Shown piece by piece: positions 25,505 to 32,837 of a stretch of 57,068 nt of DNA (position 1 is the stretch's first letter; every line of letters begins with the position of its first letter). The DNA is from an uncultured Flavobacteriaceae bacterium (GTDB lineage: Bacteria; Bacteroidota; Bacteroidia; Flavobacteriales; Flavobacteriaceae), in assembly GCA_937959395.1 (NCBI GenBank), contig CALGLR010000049.1, forward strand, positions 1 through 57,068, read 5' to 3'. The notes beneath the pieces were generated by a model. That model was given only the letters and a program-made list of their open reading frames with translations, was not told the DNA's origin and searched no databases. Both the position numbers and the translations under genes were made by a program.

Positions 25505-26245
25505 ATGAAAAAACGATCTCTAATTACTTCTATTATTTTATTGTCAAGTATTGTTATTTTCCTTTCATGTATGAATCATGATAGTGAAATTAAAGATCCT
25601 AGATTTATAAGTTATACTATAAATTCTAAAAAGCAGAGCTTAAGATTTTACTGGAGAGATAGTATTAATTTAAATTATTCGAATTTCAAAAACTTAAAAA
25701 TTAAACTTCAAAAACAAAATAAACGATTAGTTTTTGCAACAAATGGAGGGATGTTTAATAAAAACTTCTCCCCTCAGGGGTTGTATATAGAAAATAGAAT
25801 CATACGTTCTTCATTAGATACTATTAACAACGGTTATGGTAATTTTTACTTACAACCTAATGGTGTTTTTTATTTAAATACAGACAAAGAGCCAACGATT
25901 TGCACATCAGCTAGTTTTAGAATGAATGAGAATATAGAATATGCAACCCAATCAGGTCCTATGTTAGTTATCAACAATGAAATTCATTCAAAATTTAATG
26001 AAGGATCTACTAACTTAAATATTAGAAATGGCGTGGGTGTTTTACCTAATGGAAATCTAATTTTTGTTATGTCTAAGGAGAAAATTAATTTTTATGATTT
26101 CGCTTTATTCTTCAAAAAGAACGGCTGTAAAAATGCTTTATATTTAGATGGTTTTGTTTCTAAAACTTATTTACCATCAAAACAATGGGAGCAATTAAAT
26201 GGTGAATTTGGAGTAATAATTGCAGAAACAAAAGAGGAAATTTAA
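25505..26245 (+). CDS. Phosphodiester glycosidase (NAGPA-domain) lipoprotein
   Basis: A lipoprotein of about 246 aa: a hydrophobic signal with lipobox near IVIFLSC, then a NAGPA/phosphodiester glycosidase domain over most of the chain. Family landmarks are ATNGGMF, PQGLYI, TQSGPMLV, RNGVGVLPNG and ALYLDG. Enzymes of this fold cleave phosphodiester-linked sugars; the substrate here is unknown. The frame opens with TTG at 25502 directly before ATG at 25505; ATG is preferred. It is tightly coupled to the preceding SDR gene. Confidence 0.9.
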   Translation: MKKRSLITSIILLSSIVIFLSCMNHDSEIKDPRFISYTINSKKQSLRFYWRDSINLNYSNFKNLKIKLQKQNKRLVFATNGGMFNKNFSPQGLYIENRIIRSSLDTINNGYGNFYLQPNGVFYLNTDKEPTICTSASFRMNENIEYATQSGPMLVINNEIHSKFNEGSTNLNIRNGVGVLPNGNLIFVMSKEKINFYDFALFFKKNGCKNALYLDGFVSKTYLPSKQWEQLNGEFGVIIAETKEEI

Positions 26246-26261
26246 ACTAAAATAGATGAGA

Positions 26262-26279
26262 TCCCCGCCTCCGCGGGGA
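26262..26279. repeat. Hairpin repeat upstream of the AlbA_2 gene
   Basis: TCCCCGC-CTCC-GCGGGGA, perfect 7-bp arms, in the 40-bp gap before the ATG at 26286. An in-frame upstream start at 26256 would translate the hairpin and is rejected. Confidence 0.8.
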
Positions 26280-26285
26280 ATAAAT

Positions 26286-27419
26286 ATGATAAACAAACGC
26301 CTTCTTATAAAAAACCTTTTAGCTCATAATGATGAGAATAGTTTTTATGATAAAAAGCTAAGGATTGATATTGGTCAAAAAGAAGGCAAAGCAAAATTTT
26401 TAAAACACATTTGCGCCTTATCAAACTCTAACCCAAAAAACAATTCTTTTATTGTTATTGGTGTTGAAGATGAAGATAACACTATTGTTGGCGTCGATTT
26501 TTTTGATGATAGTAAAATTCAAAACCTCATCAATGCTTATTTCACAAATCCTCCCATAGTTCAATATGAAAATATTCCTTTCCCACATTTACCAGATAAT
26601 AAAGTTGTTGGGCTAGTAACGATTAGAGCTAGTAAAGGTTTAACTTCATTAAGAAAAAACATATGGAAATATTATGGTGGTTCCGTTTTTTTTAGAGATG
26701 GAAGCATAAGCATGCCTAAAGTATTTGATATTGAAATTAAAGATGTTAATTCTAAAATTGTTCATGCCATTGAAAGTCATGCACAAAACAATATAGAATA
26801 CACCTTAGATGGCGTTTTCGATTTTATGACCAATAGAAAAGACTACAACCCGCAGTATAAAGTATTTAAAGAATATTTTGTGGTGTGTTGGGCTGGCCAA
26901 GAAAAAAAAGTTGATGGCGAGACCTTTTATTCACGGGTAGATATTGAACTCATAAATGAGCAAGTTCGTTTATTCTTTTCAATATTTGATGAAGTTTCGA
27001 TATCTATTGATAATAATAGCTTTAAAATTATAGAGTATGTTTCCTTAGGGCTTCAAGACTCGTTCAATTATTACCCCTTAGAAGAAACAATTATTAACTT
27101 TCAAGACAATGTGAGTTACACTATAGATTCTAAATTAATTTTTGAAGCACCTCAATTTGACAAAAAGGTATTGCACCATATCTACAATAATAATAACTCT
27201 ATTTTAGAAAAGTTAAGAAAGAATATTCAATTATCTCAAAACGAAGAAAAAGACTTACAAAATCTACCCGCAACTTATTTATTATGTTACCTTAATTTAT
27301 TTCATGAAGCTATAGATAAATTACATGAAACTAAGCCTTTTTTAAAAAATAACTACCCAATTGTTTATTATCAATACAAAGAATCTGTAAGAATTTTACG
27401 TAAAATAAAGTATAGTTAA
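26286..27419 (+). CDS. AlbA_2 (Schlafen-like) domain protein
   Basis: A 377-aa soluble protein. Residues 20-150 resemble the AlbA_2/divergent AAA-4 domain found in Schlafen-related bacterial proteins: a KAKFLKHICALSNS helix, FIVIGVEDEDNTIVGVDFF and an R-rich segment near LRKNIWKYYGGSVFFRDG. The C-terminal 200 residues are unassigned. Related proteins are annotated as ATP-binding or RNA-binding, and some occur in defence loci, but nothing here shows which applies. Start chosen at 26286 because earlier codons fall in the hairpin repeat. Two terminator hairpins follow. Confidence 0.82.
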   Translation: MINKRLLIKNLLAHNDENSFYDKKLRIDIGQKEGKAKFLKHICALSNSNPKNNSFIVIGVEDEDNTIVGVDFFDDSKIQNLINAYFTNPPIVQYENIPFPHLPDNKVVGLVTIRASKGLTSLRKNIWKYYGGSVFFRDGSISMPKVFDIEIKDVNSKIVHAIESHAQNNIEYTLDGVFDFMTNRKDYNPQYKVFKEYFVVCWAGQEKKVDGETFYSRVDIELINEQVRLFFSIFDEVSISIDNNSFKIIEYVSLGLQDSFNYYPLEETIINFQDNVSYTIDSKLIFEAPQFDKKVLHHIYNNNNSILEKLRKNIQLSQNEEKDLQNLPATYLLCYLNLFHEAIDKLHETKPFLKNNYPIVYYQYKESVRILRKIKYS

Positions 27420-27441
27420 CGCTACAATAAATTGTACTTTC

Positions 27442-27473
27442 CAACTATACAATAAAACATACCAACTATACAT
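27442..27473 (+). promoter_or_regulatory. 21-bp-spaced direct repeats, possible activator site
   Basis: CCAACTATACA occurs at 27442 and again at 27463, exactly 21 bp apart, which is two helical turns. A 7/8 match to the -7 box (CATCTTTG, 27503-27510) lies 31 bp downstream with no -33 box, the arrangement expected of an activator-dependent promoter. Direct repeats with this spacing suit LytTR-type regulators; the protein is inferred. Confidence 0.45.
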
Positions 27474-27532
27474 TATAGCTGTAAATAAGTTCTAATTTTA
27501 AGCATCTTTGTATTGCTATTAATCAATCTTAT

Positions 27533-27583
27533 AAACCTTGTTTTTCTCGATGAATTTCGGCGCAAAAACAAGGTTTTGTTTTT
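27533..27583 (+). terminator. Long hairpin with T-run
   Basis: Perfect 13-bp stem (27533-27545 with 27564-27576), 18-nt loop, then a T-rich tail. It could end the AlbA_2 transcript or be the 3' end of a short RNA beginning near 27517. Confidence 0.75.
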
Positions 27584-27605
27584 TATCCCTTATTGTTTTA
27601 AATAA

Positions 27606-27633
27606 AAAAACCGTTTTTTTCAAAACGGTTTTT
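27606..27633. terminator. Bidirectional intrinsic terminator
   Basis: Arms AAAAACCGTTTT (27606-27617) and AAAACGGTTTTT (27622-27633), 12 bp with a 4-nt loop, with A- and T-runs on the outer sides. It lies between convergent genes and can serve the minus-strand gene at 27658 as well. Confidence 0.85.
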
Positions 27634-27657
27634 GCTTTTTACTATATCAAAGAAATT

Positions 27658-28302
27658 CTATTTTCCTCCATCTAAAGCATCTTGCCAAGTTTTTAATTCT
27701 TGCCATTTTCCTTCACTAGCCAGTTTAGATTGTTCTGGCCAAGTTCCTGGTTTATGTATCTCATAACGTTTTCCTCCGCTATTTAAGACTTCTTGGCATT
27801 TTTCTACACTTGTGCTTCCTAATGCTGCCCATGTTTTAATATCAAAGTTGTGGAATAATTGTTCAATTTTTGGACCTATTCCTTCAACTACTTTAAGATC
27901 GTCTTGTTTTATTGTTTTACCAAAAGCAGCTTTAGCAGCAGCAGCATCAAAAGTAACTCCTGTTGCAACTGGCGCTGACGGCGCAGCAAAGGATGAGGCG
28001 ATTCCTGTAGATGCTGAAGCACTACTTGCCGCATTTTTAGCATTTAGTAAATCGGCTTCAAGTCTTCTTCTAGCTGATTTACAATCTTCTAAATCTGACT
28101 CTAATTTTGTTCTACCAGATTTGCAAGCTTCAAGATCTTCTTCTAATTTTGAAATTCTATTCTTGTAAACATCTTCATCTACTTCTACGGTCTTAGATCC
28201 TCCTAAAAGTCTTCCTAGTAAATAACCTAAGATTGCACAGATTAGACCTACTGCTATTGGTATTAACCAGCAAAGAATATTTATAGCTAATAATAAATTC
28301 AT
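27658..28302 (-). CDS. Membrane-anchored coiled-coil protein with helix-hairpin-helix-like C-terminus
   Basis: A 214-aa protein: an N-terminal Gly-rich membrane segment (about residues 8-33), a coiled coil at 43-95 with repeated LEADLxxCKSxR heptads, an Ala/Ser-rich linker, and a C-terminal domain at about 125-212. The stretch VEGIGPKIEQLFHNFDIKTW is a helix-hairpin-helix-like motif as in DUF4332-type proteins. It follows the OmpA-family gene by 25 bp on the same strand, so the two probably form an envelope-associated pair. The function is unknown. Confidence 0.82.
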   Translation of the reverse strand: MNLLLAINILCWLIPIAVGLICAILGYLLGRLLGGSKTVEVDEDVYKNRISKLEEDLEACKSGRTKLESDLEDCKSARRRLEADLLNAKNAASSASASTGIASSFAAPSAPVATGVTFDAAAAKAAFGKTIKQDDLKVVEGIGPKIEQLFHNFDIKTWAALGSTSVEKCQEVLNSGGKRYEIHKPGTWPEQSKLASEGKWQELKTWQDALDGGK

Positions 28303-28327
28303 AATTTTATGTTTTTTTGTTATCTGT

Positions 28328-29254
28328 TTAGTTAATCGTTACAACTACTCTTCTGTTTTTTGCACGTCCATCCTCAGTTGCATTATCTGCAATTGGTTGA
28401 TCTGGTCCTTTAGAAGATGTTCTTATTTTATTCGAATTAATTCCATTTTTCGCCAAATAACTTTTAGCAAATTCAGCTCTCTTTTTACCTAACCTGATGT
28501 TCCCTGCACGGCCAGAAGTATTATCTGTATGCCCAACAACATTGGTCATTGCATTATCTGCTTTGTCCATGTATCGCGAAATTTTAGAAACTTTATCTCG
28601 TTGATCTGCTGTAAGGTTAATCGTTGCTTGCGCCGTATCAAAATACAGTATTAATGGGTTTGCTTGTATTTCAGCTCTTAAAGTGGCTAAATCATCACCT
28701 GAATTAGCTCCAGCTTCCATGCTATACTTTATTGGCCCATAATTAATATTATCAGCATCAGGAACTAAATCATCATTTAGTTCGCCATAAGTATTCATTA
28801 TTTTGGAAGAAACTCCTTTAGAAACAAAATAGTTTTTAATAGCATTAGCTCTAGCTATTCCTAAATTTGGAAATGCAGAATTATTTGTTTCACTACTTCT
28901 GTAATAACCTGTAATATTAACAGATTTATTAGGATTCTCTTTTATGTATGTAGACAAATTAGCTACTTCTTCATCTAATCGCTCGGTGACAGGCTCTAAA
29001 ATCGTATAACCAGACGTTTTAAAATTAAAATTGTCATTTGCGTTAAAAGCCGAACTGCTAGAAGAGTCAACAATTGAAAAGGCATTTCTTGTGGTGGATT
29101 TCACCTCTGGTTCTGCTACTACTTTCTCAACCTCTACATCTTTTTCGTTACCAACTATGCCATGATCATGGTTACAACATAGAAAATAATAAAGAATAGT
29201 TCCGAGAATAATAGTAAGCAAAATCCCAAATAGATAACCGGTTTTTTTGCTCAT
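28328..29254 (-). CDS. OmpA family protein
   Basis: A 308-aa envelope protein with one N-terminal membrane segment (about 6-24) and two OmpA-like regions: a degenerate one at about 65-165 and a canonical peptidoglycan-binding one at about 190-308 (VVGHTDNTSG, then NIRLGKKRAEFAKSYL, and NRRVVVTIN at the end). It should tether the envelope to peptidoglycan. Upstream, AGTGTTAA at 29269-29276 and TTAACACT at 29309-29316 form an inverted repeat that may be an operator. It probably shares a transcript with the coiled-coil gene. Confidence 0.9.
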   Translation of the reverse strand: MSKKTGYLFGILLTIILGTILYYFLCCNHDHGIVGNEKDVEVEKVVAEPEVKSTTRNAFSIVDSSSSSAFNANDNFNFKTSGYTILEPVTERLDEEVANLSTYIKENPNKSVNITGYYRSSETNNSAFPNLGIARANAIKNYFVSKGVSSKIMNTYGELNDDLVPDADNINYGPIKYSMEAGANSGDDLATLRAEIQANPLILYFDTAQATINLTADQRDKVSKISRYMDKADNAMTNVVGHTDNTSGRAGNIRLGKKRAEFAKSYLAKNGINSNKIRTSSKGPDQPIADNATEDGRAKNRRVVVTIN

Positions 29255-29404
29255 TATAGTTTTTGTTTAGTGTTAATATCCTCAAGTTATTAAATTTTGT
29301 AAGAAGCGTTAACACTTTCTGTGAGAAAATAGAATAACTTTTATAAAAATCGACGAAAATCATATTTCATCGATTAAAAGATATGTAAAATTTGTGACAA
29401 AAAA

Positions 29405-29440
29405 CAAAAAAACAAAAAAAAACCACAGCGAATGCTGTGG
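29405..29440 (-). terminator. Intrinsic terminator of the aldehyde dehydrogenase gene
   Basis: Stem CCACAGC/GCTGTGG (29423-29429 with 29434-29440), 4-nt loop. On the minus strand it is followed by a long T-run (A-run at 29405-29422 on the plus strand), 28 bp after the stop codon. Confidence 0.85.
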
Positions 29441-29467
29441 CTCATTGATAACAAACAAGTTACTTCT

Positions 29468-31021
29468 TTAAAGGTCAAACTTTATGCCTTGAGCTAAAGG
29501 TAAATTAGTTGTATAATTAATCGTGTTTGTTTGTCGTCTCATATATACTTTCCAGGCATCAGATCCAGATTCGCGTCCACCACCTGTATCTTTTTCCCCG
29601 CCAAATGCACCTCCGATTTCTGCACCTGATGTTCCAATATTTACATTTGCTATTCCACAATCTGATCCTGCAACAGAAAGAAAACGTTCTGCTTCTCTTA
29701 AATTGTTAGTCATAATAGCAGAAGACAATCCTTGCGCTACTGCATTTTGAATCGCTATAGCGTTTTCAACATCTCCAGAATATTTTAGTAAATACAATAC
29801 TGGTGCAAAAGTTTCATGCTGTACAATTTCAAATTCTGGTTTTGCTTCTGCAATTGCAGGTTTTACATAACAACCACTTTCATAACCTTCTCCTGAAAGG
29901 ACACCTCCTTCAACTATAATGTTACCGCCTTCAGCAACGACTCTTTCTAAAGCTGAATTATACATCTTAACCGCATCTTTATCTATTAATGGGCCTACAT
30001 GATTATTTTCATCTAAAGGATTACCAATACGTAATTGCCCGTAAGCTTTTACTATGGCATCTTTTACTTTATCATACATACTGTCGTGAATAATTAATCG
30101 TCTTGTAGATGTACAACGTTGTCCTGCGGTACCAACAGCTCCAAATACAGCGCCAATTACGGTCATTTTAATATCTGCATCTGGTGTCACAATGATCGCA
30201 TTATTTCCTCCTAATTCTAATAATGAATTCCCTAAACGCTTTGCCACTTCTTGAGCTACAATTCTCCCCATTCTGGTAGATCCAGTTGCAGAAACTAAAG
30301 GGACTCTAGCGTCTTTAGTCATCATTTCTCCTACTTTATAATCGCCATTAATAAGATTACAAATTCCTTCTGGCAAACCATTGGCTTTAAAAACCTCAGC
30401 AGCTATGTTTTGACAAGCCACACCACAAATCGGTGCTTTTTCACTAGGTTTCCAAACACAAACATCACCACAAATCCAGGCTAATGCTGTATTCCATGCC
30501 CAAACGGCTACAGGAAAATTAAATGCCGAAATAATACCAACCACTCCAAGTGGGTGATATTGTTCGTACATTCTATGTCCGGGACGTTCAGAATGCATGG
30601 TTAAACCATGGAGTTGTCTAGATAATCCCACAGCAAAATCGCAGATATCTATCATCTCTTGAACTTCTCCTAAACCTTCTTGATAAGATTTACCCATTTC
30701 GTAAGACACTAATTTACCTAATGCTTCTTTCTTCTCTCTTAACTTATCTCCAAACTGCCTAACAATTTCACCACGTAACGGTGCTGGTTTTGTTCTCCAT
30801 GTTTTAAATGCTGAAGTTGCCACCGTCATTACCTTATCATAATCGGCTTGCGTTGTTGCTTTTACTTTTCCTATTAACTGCCCATCTACAGGAGAGTAAG
30901 ACTCTATAATGTCTCCATTAGAAAAATGATTAGAACCTGTAGAAGTTCCTTCATTTATAGCTTTAATTCCTAACTCCTTAAGGGCTTCTTTTATTCCAAA
31001 ATCGGATAATACTTCTGCCAT
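29468..31021 (-). CDS. amaB: Aldehyde dehydrogenase, ALDH7/antiquitin type (L-piperidine-6-carboxylate dehydrogenase)
   Basis: A 517-aa NAD-dependent dehydrogenase, probably oxidising alpha-aminoadipic semialdehyde in lysine breakdown. Catalytic Cys303 lies in GTAGQRCTSTRR and the general base Glu269 in LLELGGNNA. The NAD-binding Lys is in WKPSEKAP. The Gly-Gln-Arg-Cys-Thr context and the length fit the ALDH7 family better than other aldehyde dehydrogenases. It stands alone with its own terminator. The substrate assignment is family-level inference. Confidence 0.9.
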   Translation of the reverse strand: MAEVLSDFGIKEALKELGIKAINEGTSTGSNHFSNGDIIESYSPVDGQLIGKVKATTQADYDKVMTVATSAFKTWRTKPAPLRGEIVRQFGDKLREKKEALGKLVSYEMGKSYQEGLGEVQEMIDICDFAVGLSRQLHGLTMHSERPGHRMYEQYHPLGVVGIISAFNFPVAVWAWNTALAWICGDVCVWKPSEKAPICGVACQNIAAEVFKANGLPEGICNLINGDYKVGEMMTKDARVPLVSATGSTRMGRIVAQEVAKRLGNSLLELGGNNAIIVTPDADIKMTVIGAVFGAVGTAGQRCTSTRRLIIHDSMYDKVKDAIVKAYGQLRIGNPLDENNHVGPLIDKDAVKMYNSALERVVAEGGNIIVEGGVLSGEGYESGCYVKPAIAEAKPEFEIVQHETFAPVLYLLKYSGDVENAIAIQNAVAQGLSSAIMTNNLREAERFLSVAGSDCGIANVNIGTSGAEIGGAFGGEKDTGGGRESGSDAWKVYMRRQTNTINYTTNLPLAQGIKFDL

Positions 31022-31330
31022 ATGTATTCTTTTTTAAATTTGATTATTGAAGGACAAGATACTAATTATATGTCTTGTTTTTGTAGTAATTCTATCGTTT
31101 CGTATATAAAATCGAAGCGTGTAAAAGATACTCCTTTTTGAGTTTAACACATAGCTAATTTTTATATTTTGATTTATTTTTTCTATCCTTAAAGCCAAAT
31201 TAAAAACTTGCCGGTTTTTGAAAATAGAAGCGAACTTTTCGATTAAGCACTAATTAACTATGTTTTAAACCATGTTCTACCCTGTCTTTGCTTGTCAGAA
31301 ATGTTAATAACAAATAATAATTGTTAATAA
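31022..31330. other. Intergenic region, no gene seen
   Basis: AT-rich DNA upstream of the aldehyde dehydrogenase gene without a credible reading frame. Near its right end TAACAA-N7-TTGTTA (31305-31323) forms a dyad just upstream of the candidate small-RNA promoter and could be an operator for it. Confidence 0.5.
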
Positions 31331-31336
31331 AATTGC

Positions 31337-31364
31337 TTGTTATTATATTTATGTCATATATTTG
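31337..31364 (+). promoter_or_regulatory. Promoter of a candidate small RNA
   Basis: TTG (31337-31339), 17 nt, TATATTTG (31357-31364): an exact -7 box with an acceptable -33 element. No plus-strand gene follows, only the hairpins at 31372-31430. Confidence 0.6.
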
Positions 31365-31369
31365 TATCG

Positions 31370-31437
31370 AGTTCATCCTGCCGTTCGGAGGAAGGAAATC
31401 GAGAAACGCAAGCCTAGACGCTCTGCGTTTTTTGCTT
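31370..31437 (+). ncRNA. Candidate small RNA of about 68 nt
   Basis: It has a promoter at 31337-31364 and an intrinsic terminator at 31404-31437, with no start codon and open frame between them. The first stem-loop (31372-31396) pairs TCCT with AGGA and CC with GG around a GTTC loop, with one bulged G. The second is the terminator stem AAACGCAAGC paired with GCT, a bulged C and TGCGTTT, followed by T-rich sequence. I do not recognise it as a named family. Confidence 0.55.
31404..31437 (+). terminator. Intrinsic terminator of the candidate small RNA
   Basis: Ten-pair stem with a single bulge (31404-31413 with 31420-31430), a 6-nt loop and a T-rich tail on the plus strand. On the minus strand the exit side is not T-rich, so it does not suit the gene ending at 31438. 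Confidence 0.75.
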
Positions 31438-31947
31438 TTATAGAATATTATCTAATTTTCGTTTATACTTTTTAACAAACTTATTTCTTTTAGCATCTTT
31501 CCCTCGCACATAATATGCAGAAAGTAAATAATATTCATTTTTTTTGCGAAGTGGTTCTAAAACAATTACATACTTTTCCGTAATATCATATATGTAAGTT
31601 CTAAATCCATCAGGTTCTTTTATTGAATAAATTAAAACATTATCCTTTTTTAATTCTTTTATGTGATATTTAATCCAATGTAGTCTTTGAGACCTGTGAA
31701 TATCATATTCTCTTTTCCTTGTTTTTTTATCAACAATAACTGTTGTCAAATGCCAAAATAAAGTATCTAATTTAATTATGCCATCTGTTGGAGTTGGAGT
31801 AATCTGTTTTGATTTAAATTTAAAATTCTTGCTATCATCACTGATATCTCTATCAAAAACACCTTTTAAAGATTTAGTACTTTGTTGAGGAGACATCCCT
31901 GATATATCCAATAAATCGTTATATTTTTTTAGTTGATTAAATGGCAT
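31438..31947 (-). CDS. Hypothetical protein, possible BECR-fold nuclease
   Basis: A 169-aa soluble basic protein. The C-terminal half (HRSQRLHWIKYHIKEL, then RTYIYDITEKYVIVLEPL and YYLLSAYYV, ending in a Lys-rich helix) resembles the phage Barnase-EndoU-ColicinE5/D-RelE-like nuclease (PBECR) domains: basic helix, beta-hairpins and an AYYV strand. This is a by-eye resemblance and uncertain. The first 60 residues are unassigned. It begins 1 bp after the DUF3800 gene and must be co-expressed with it, suggesting a two-protein toxin, defence or nuclease unit. Confidence 0.65.
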   Translation of the reverse strand: MPFNQLKKYNDLLDISGMSPQQSTKSLKGVFDRDISDDSKNFKFKSKQITPTPTDGIIKLDTLFWHLTTVIVDKKTRKREYDIHRSQRLHWIKYHIKELKKDNVLIYSIKEPDGFRTYIYDITEKYVIVLEPLRKKNEYYLLSAYYVRGKDAKRNKFVKKYKRKLDNIL

Positions 31948-31948
31948 A

Positions 31949-32623
31949 TTATTTCAATTCTATAAAAAATAAGTTTAATTTTTTATCAGCATATTGTGAA
32001 TTGCAATCTAAACCATTTGGAGCGTACTGTTCTATTCTTTCTATTATTTGTCTTTTAGCTATTACTTTCTTTTCTGTATTATTCAGGTTGTAAGATAAAG
32101 CCCCCATAATAAAATCAGAAATTTGCATTAAAATACTTTCGTGAGAACGAATGTTTTGAATATTTCTGAATACCCCGAATTTTGTATTTAAAATTTCTTT
32201 CAGTTTATTAACTTTATATGCACTAAGAGTATCTTTAATATCAAGATAAACATTGTAATTAAAAGAACTATTTTTATTGTGATTTAATAGCTGATAATAC
32301 ATTTTATAATAAAAATCATCATAATCTTGATTAAAAACTGAGTTGTTGATTTTAGATTTATCTATTATAACAGCTCTAAACATAATATCAGTGTCAAAAA
32401 AATAGTCAACTAAATCTTTATAAAATAATAGTTGAGAGTTAGAAACATTTGACCATTTTATTTCACCATAATAATTATGTTTTTCTTTTAATTGTTTTAT
32501 TCGTGCTGTATGCCTTTTTACTTGATTATAAGCAGAACTAACACAACCTAAAAGCATAAACTTTTTATGGTCATTTTCTATATGACAGCTTTCATCACAA
32601 TATATATTAAAGGTTTTACTCAT
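31949..32623 (-). CDS. DUF3800 domain protein
   Basis: A 224-aa soluble protein with the DUF3800 signature at the N-terminus (FNIYCDESCHIEN, residues 5-17) and the C-terminal MQISDFIMGALSYNL motif (near 170-185). DUF3800 proteins have a predicted RNase H-like fold with acidic active-site residues (Asp10 and Glu11 of DES, and Asp in ISDF) and often occur in phage, mobile or defence regions. The activity is unproven. It is the first gene of a two-gene unit with the protein at 31438-31947. Confidence 0.82.
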   Translation of the reverse strand: MSKTFNIYCDESCHIENDHKKFMLLGCVSSAYNQVKRHTARIKQLKEKHNYYGEIKWSNVSNSQLLFYKDLVDYFFDTDIMFRAVIIDKSKINNSVFNQDYDDFYYKMYYQLLNHNKNSSFNYNVYLDIKDTLSAYKVNKLKEILNTKFGVFRNIQNIRSHESILMQISDFIMGALSYNLNNTEKKVIAKRQIIERIEQYAPNGLDCNSQYADKKLNLFFIELK

Positions 32624-32717
32624 TATTCTTTATTAAGAACAGCTAATTTAGTTAATATATTAAGAAATTAAGTTAAAGGCTTATTTAGCTTGTGTACAAC
32701 TAATAAATCATACCCAA

Positions 32718-32750
32718 AAAACGAATACTCATCCTAATTAAACGAATACT
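32718..32750. promoter_or_regulatory. 21-bp-spaced direct repeats upstream of the alpha-2-macroglobulin gene
   Basis: ACGAATACT at 32721-32729 and 32742-32750, exactly 21 bp apart, each preceded by A-rich sequence. A 7/8 -7 box (TATATTTA, 32794-32801) follows. The longer form CATACC-A-rich-ACGAATAC recurs at 44661-44678 before the T9SS gene, implying a common regulator. Confidence 0.45.
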
Positions 32751-32837
32751 ACTTTTTGTTTACCGAATTGTAAATGGGCTCTAGTTATCTTACTATATTT
32801 ATATAGTTTTACTTTAAACTCAATAAAAAATAAACCC

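Noticed and set aside
26256-26285. Upstream start for the AlbA_2 gene
   Set aside because: The codons come from the CCCCGC hairpin repeat (RSPPPRG). The ATG at 26286 follows the repeat.
31404-31437. Hairpin as terminator of the 169-aa minus-strand gene
   Set aside because: The T-run is on the plus-strand exit side only, so it suits the plus-strand small RNA instead.
32718-32750. Short repeats as a CRISPR fragment
   Set aside because: Only two 9-10 bp units spaced 21 bp apart, without spacer-repeat structure or cas genes. A regulator site explains them better.
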